Positions 43,632 to 44,007 of a stretch of DNA of 44,007 bases are shown here, one piece after another. Within the stretch, counting starts at the first letter, position 1. The number at the start of each line of letters is the position of its first letter. The DNA comes from Oceanospirillaceae bacterium (GTDB lineage: Bacteria > Pseudomonadota > Gammaproteobacteria > Pseudomonadales > Balneatricaceae), in contig JABSQZ010000019.1 in the NCBI GenBank assembly GCA_013215505.1, forward strand, positions 84,515 to 128,521. The letters are read 5' to 3'. The notes under the pieces are model-generated. The model searched no databases. It had not been told where the DNA came from and saw only the letters and a list, made by a program, of their open reading frames with translations. The translations under genes were made by a program, and so were the position numbers.

Positions 43632-44007
43632 TTATTTCACCAGATTAGGTATGTTGTTTTGATTATTACTATTAAACATACCTATAAAAGATTGATCTAT
43701 ACCGCTCCACTAACGGCTTATTGATGGTCGCCAACCAGATCCGAGTACAACTATAAATAATTCAACAGAATGTGTTAAACCTAGTGGTTCATCCCCGAAA
43801 TAAACCACTTTATCACTAACTAGTATGTACTTAGAACAGTAGTCACTTCAAAGAGTTATTAAACGTTAATCGTTGATGAATGACAAGGGAAGATCCCAGG
43901 GCAATACAAACTTAGAAAATGTCTCCTTTTGGCCCAGACTGTGTAAAAACACAAAATCCTGTGTATTGGCGTCATTTTCCCGGATACATCAACTTCTAGA
44001 GCTTTGC
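43632..44007. other. Right edge, no gene seen
   Basis: About 375 AT-rich bases without a supported gene. It includes repeat R6, after which the next array gene would be expected beyond the window. Confidence 0.5.
43919..43944. repeat. Interspersed repeat R6
   Basis: AATGTCTCCTTTTGGCCCAG followed by ACTGTG; the most divergent copy. Confidence 0.5.

Noticed and set aside
39736-43944. Classical integron cassette array with attC sites
   Set aside because: The repeats lack paired RYYYAAC and GTTRRRY core boxes, and no IntI-type integrase with its extra domain is present.

Overview
The window looks like the accessory genome of a gammaproteobacterium, probably marine. The grounds are the families present (MhpD/E/F-type genes, tripartite tricarboxylate transporter, AlpA/Rha satellite genes, SulP) and the AT-rich mobile regions around a more GC-rich catabolic cluster. 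The genus cannot be fixed from the sequence. No rRNA, complete tRNA, CRISPR array or intact insertion sequence was seen.

Layout. (1) 0.4-9.1 kb is a decayed plasmid- or phage-like module: a HEPN-like gene, a coiled-coil zinc-ribbon gene, a serine recombinase with 72-bp direct repeats, three small unknown genes, a 453-aa protein resembling A-family DNA polymerases with two decayed relatives downstream, and an orphan RES-domain gene. (2) 7.9-12.1 kb has an autotransporter flanked by two related small secreted proteins with conserved leaders, and by two copies of a 75-nt hairpin element whose third copy is at 3.5 kb. (3) 12.7-19.0 kb is an integrative satellite-like element: tRNA-like attachment sequence, P4-type integrase, AlpA, a small DNA-binding candidate, Rha-like regulator, an Ash-like region, a CHC2 zinc-finger protein, a RepA-like ATPase and an iteron array. 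Its cargo at 19.0-21.5 kb is an unrecognised 835-aa protein with a zinc ribbon and a PD-(D/E)XK nuclease motif, a candidate defence effector. (4) 22.3-34.9 kb is a catabolic cluster: LysR regulator, TctCBA uptake system, a second permease, an enolase-superfamily enzyme, HpcH/HpaI aldolase, a hydroxyisobutyrate-dehydrogenase-like reductase, and the lower meta-cleavage route (tautomerase, decarboxylase, hydratase, aldolase, acylating aldehyde dehydrogenase). No ring-cleavage dioxygenase is present. (5) 35.1-37.8 kb holds the ruins of a second satellite. Its repA is cut at the 5' end and split by a 2.1-kb segment with a SulP transporter; its tail and iteron array survive, with every repeat carrying a changed word (GAGGAG instead of GAGGCG). 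(6) 37.9-44.0 kb has a short tyrosine recombinase, a periplasmic binding-like protein, then an array of single genes separated by seven copies of a GGCCGATACCG-type repeat.

How it fits together. Tandem related satellites appear to have taken up, or been split by, the catabolic island. The catabolic genes would import a carboxylic acid and reduce it to pyruvate, acetyl-CoA and possibly glycerate, probably under LysR control through two matching ATTCC-N5-GGAAT sites. The most novel candidates are the 835-aa cargo protein, the paired iteron arrays with a coordinated change of repeat word, the polymerase-like family in three states of decay, and the repeat-separated gene array at the right end.
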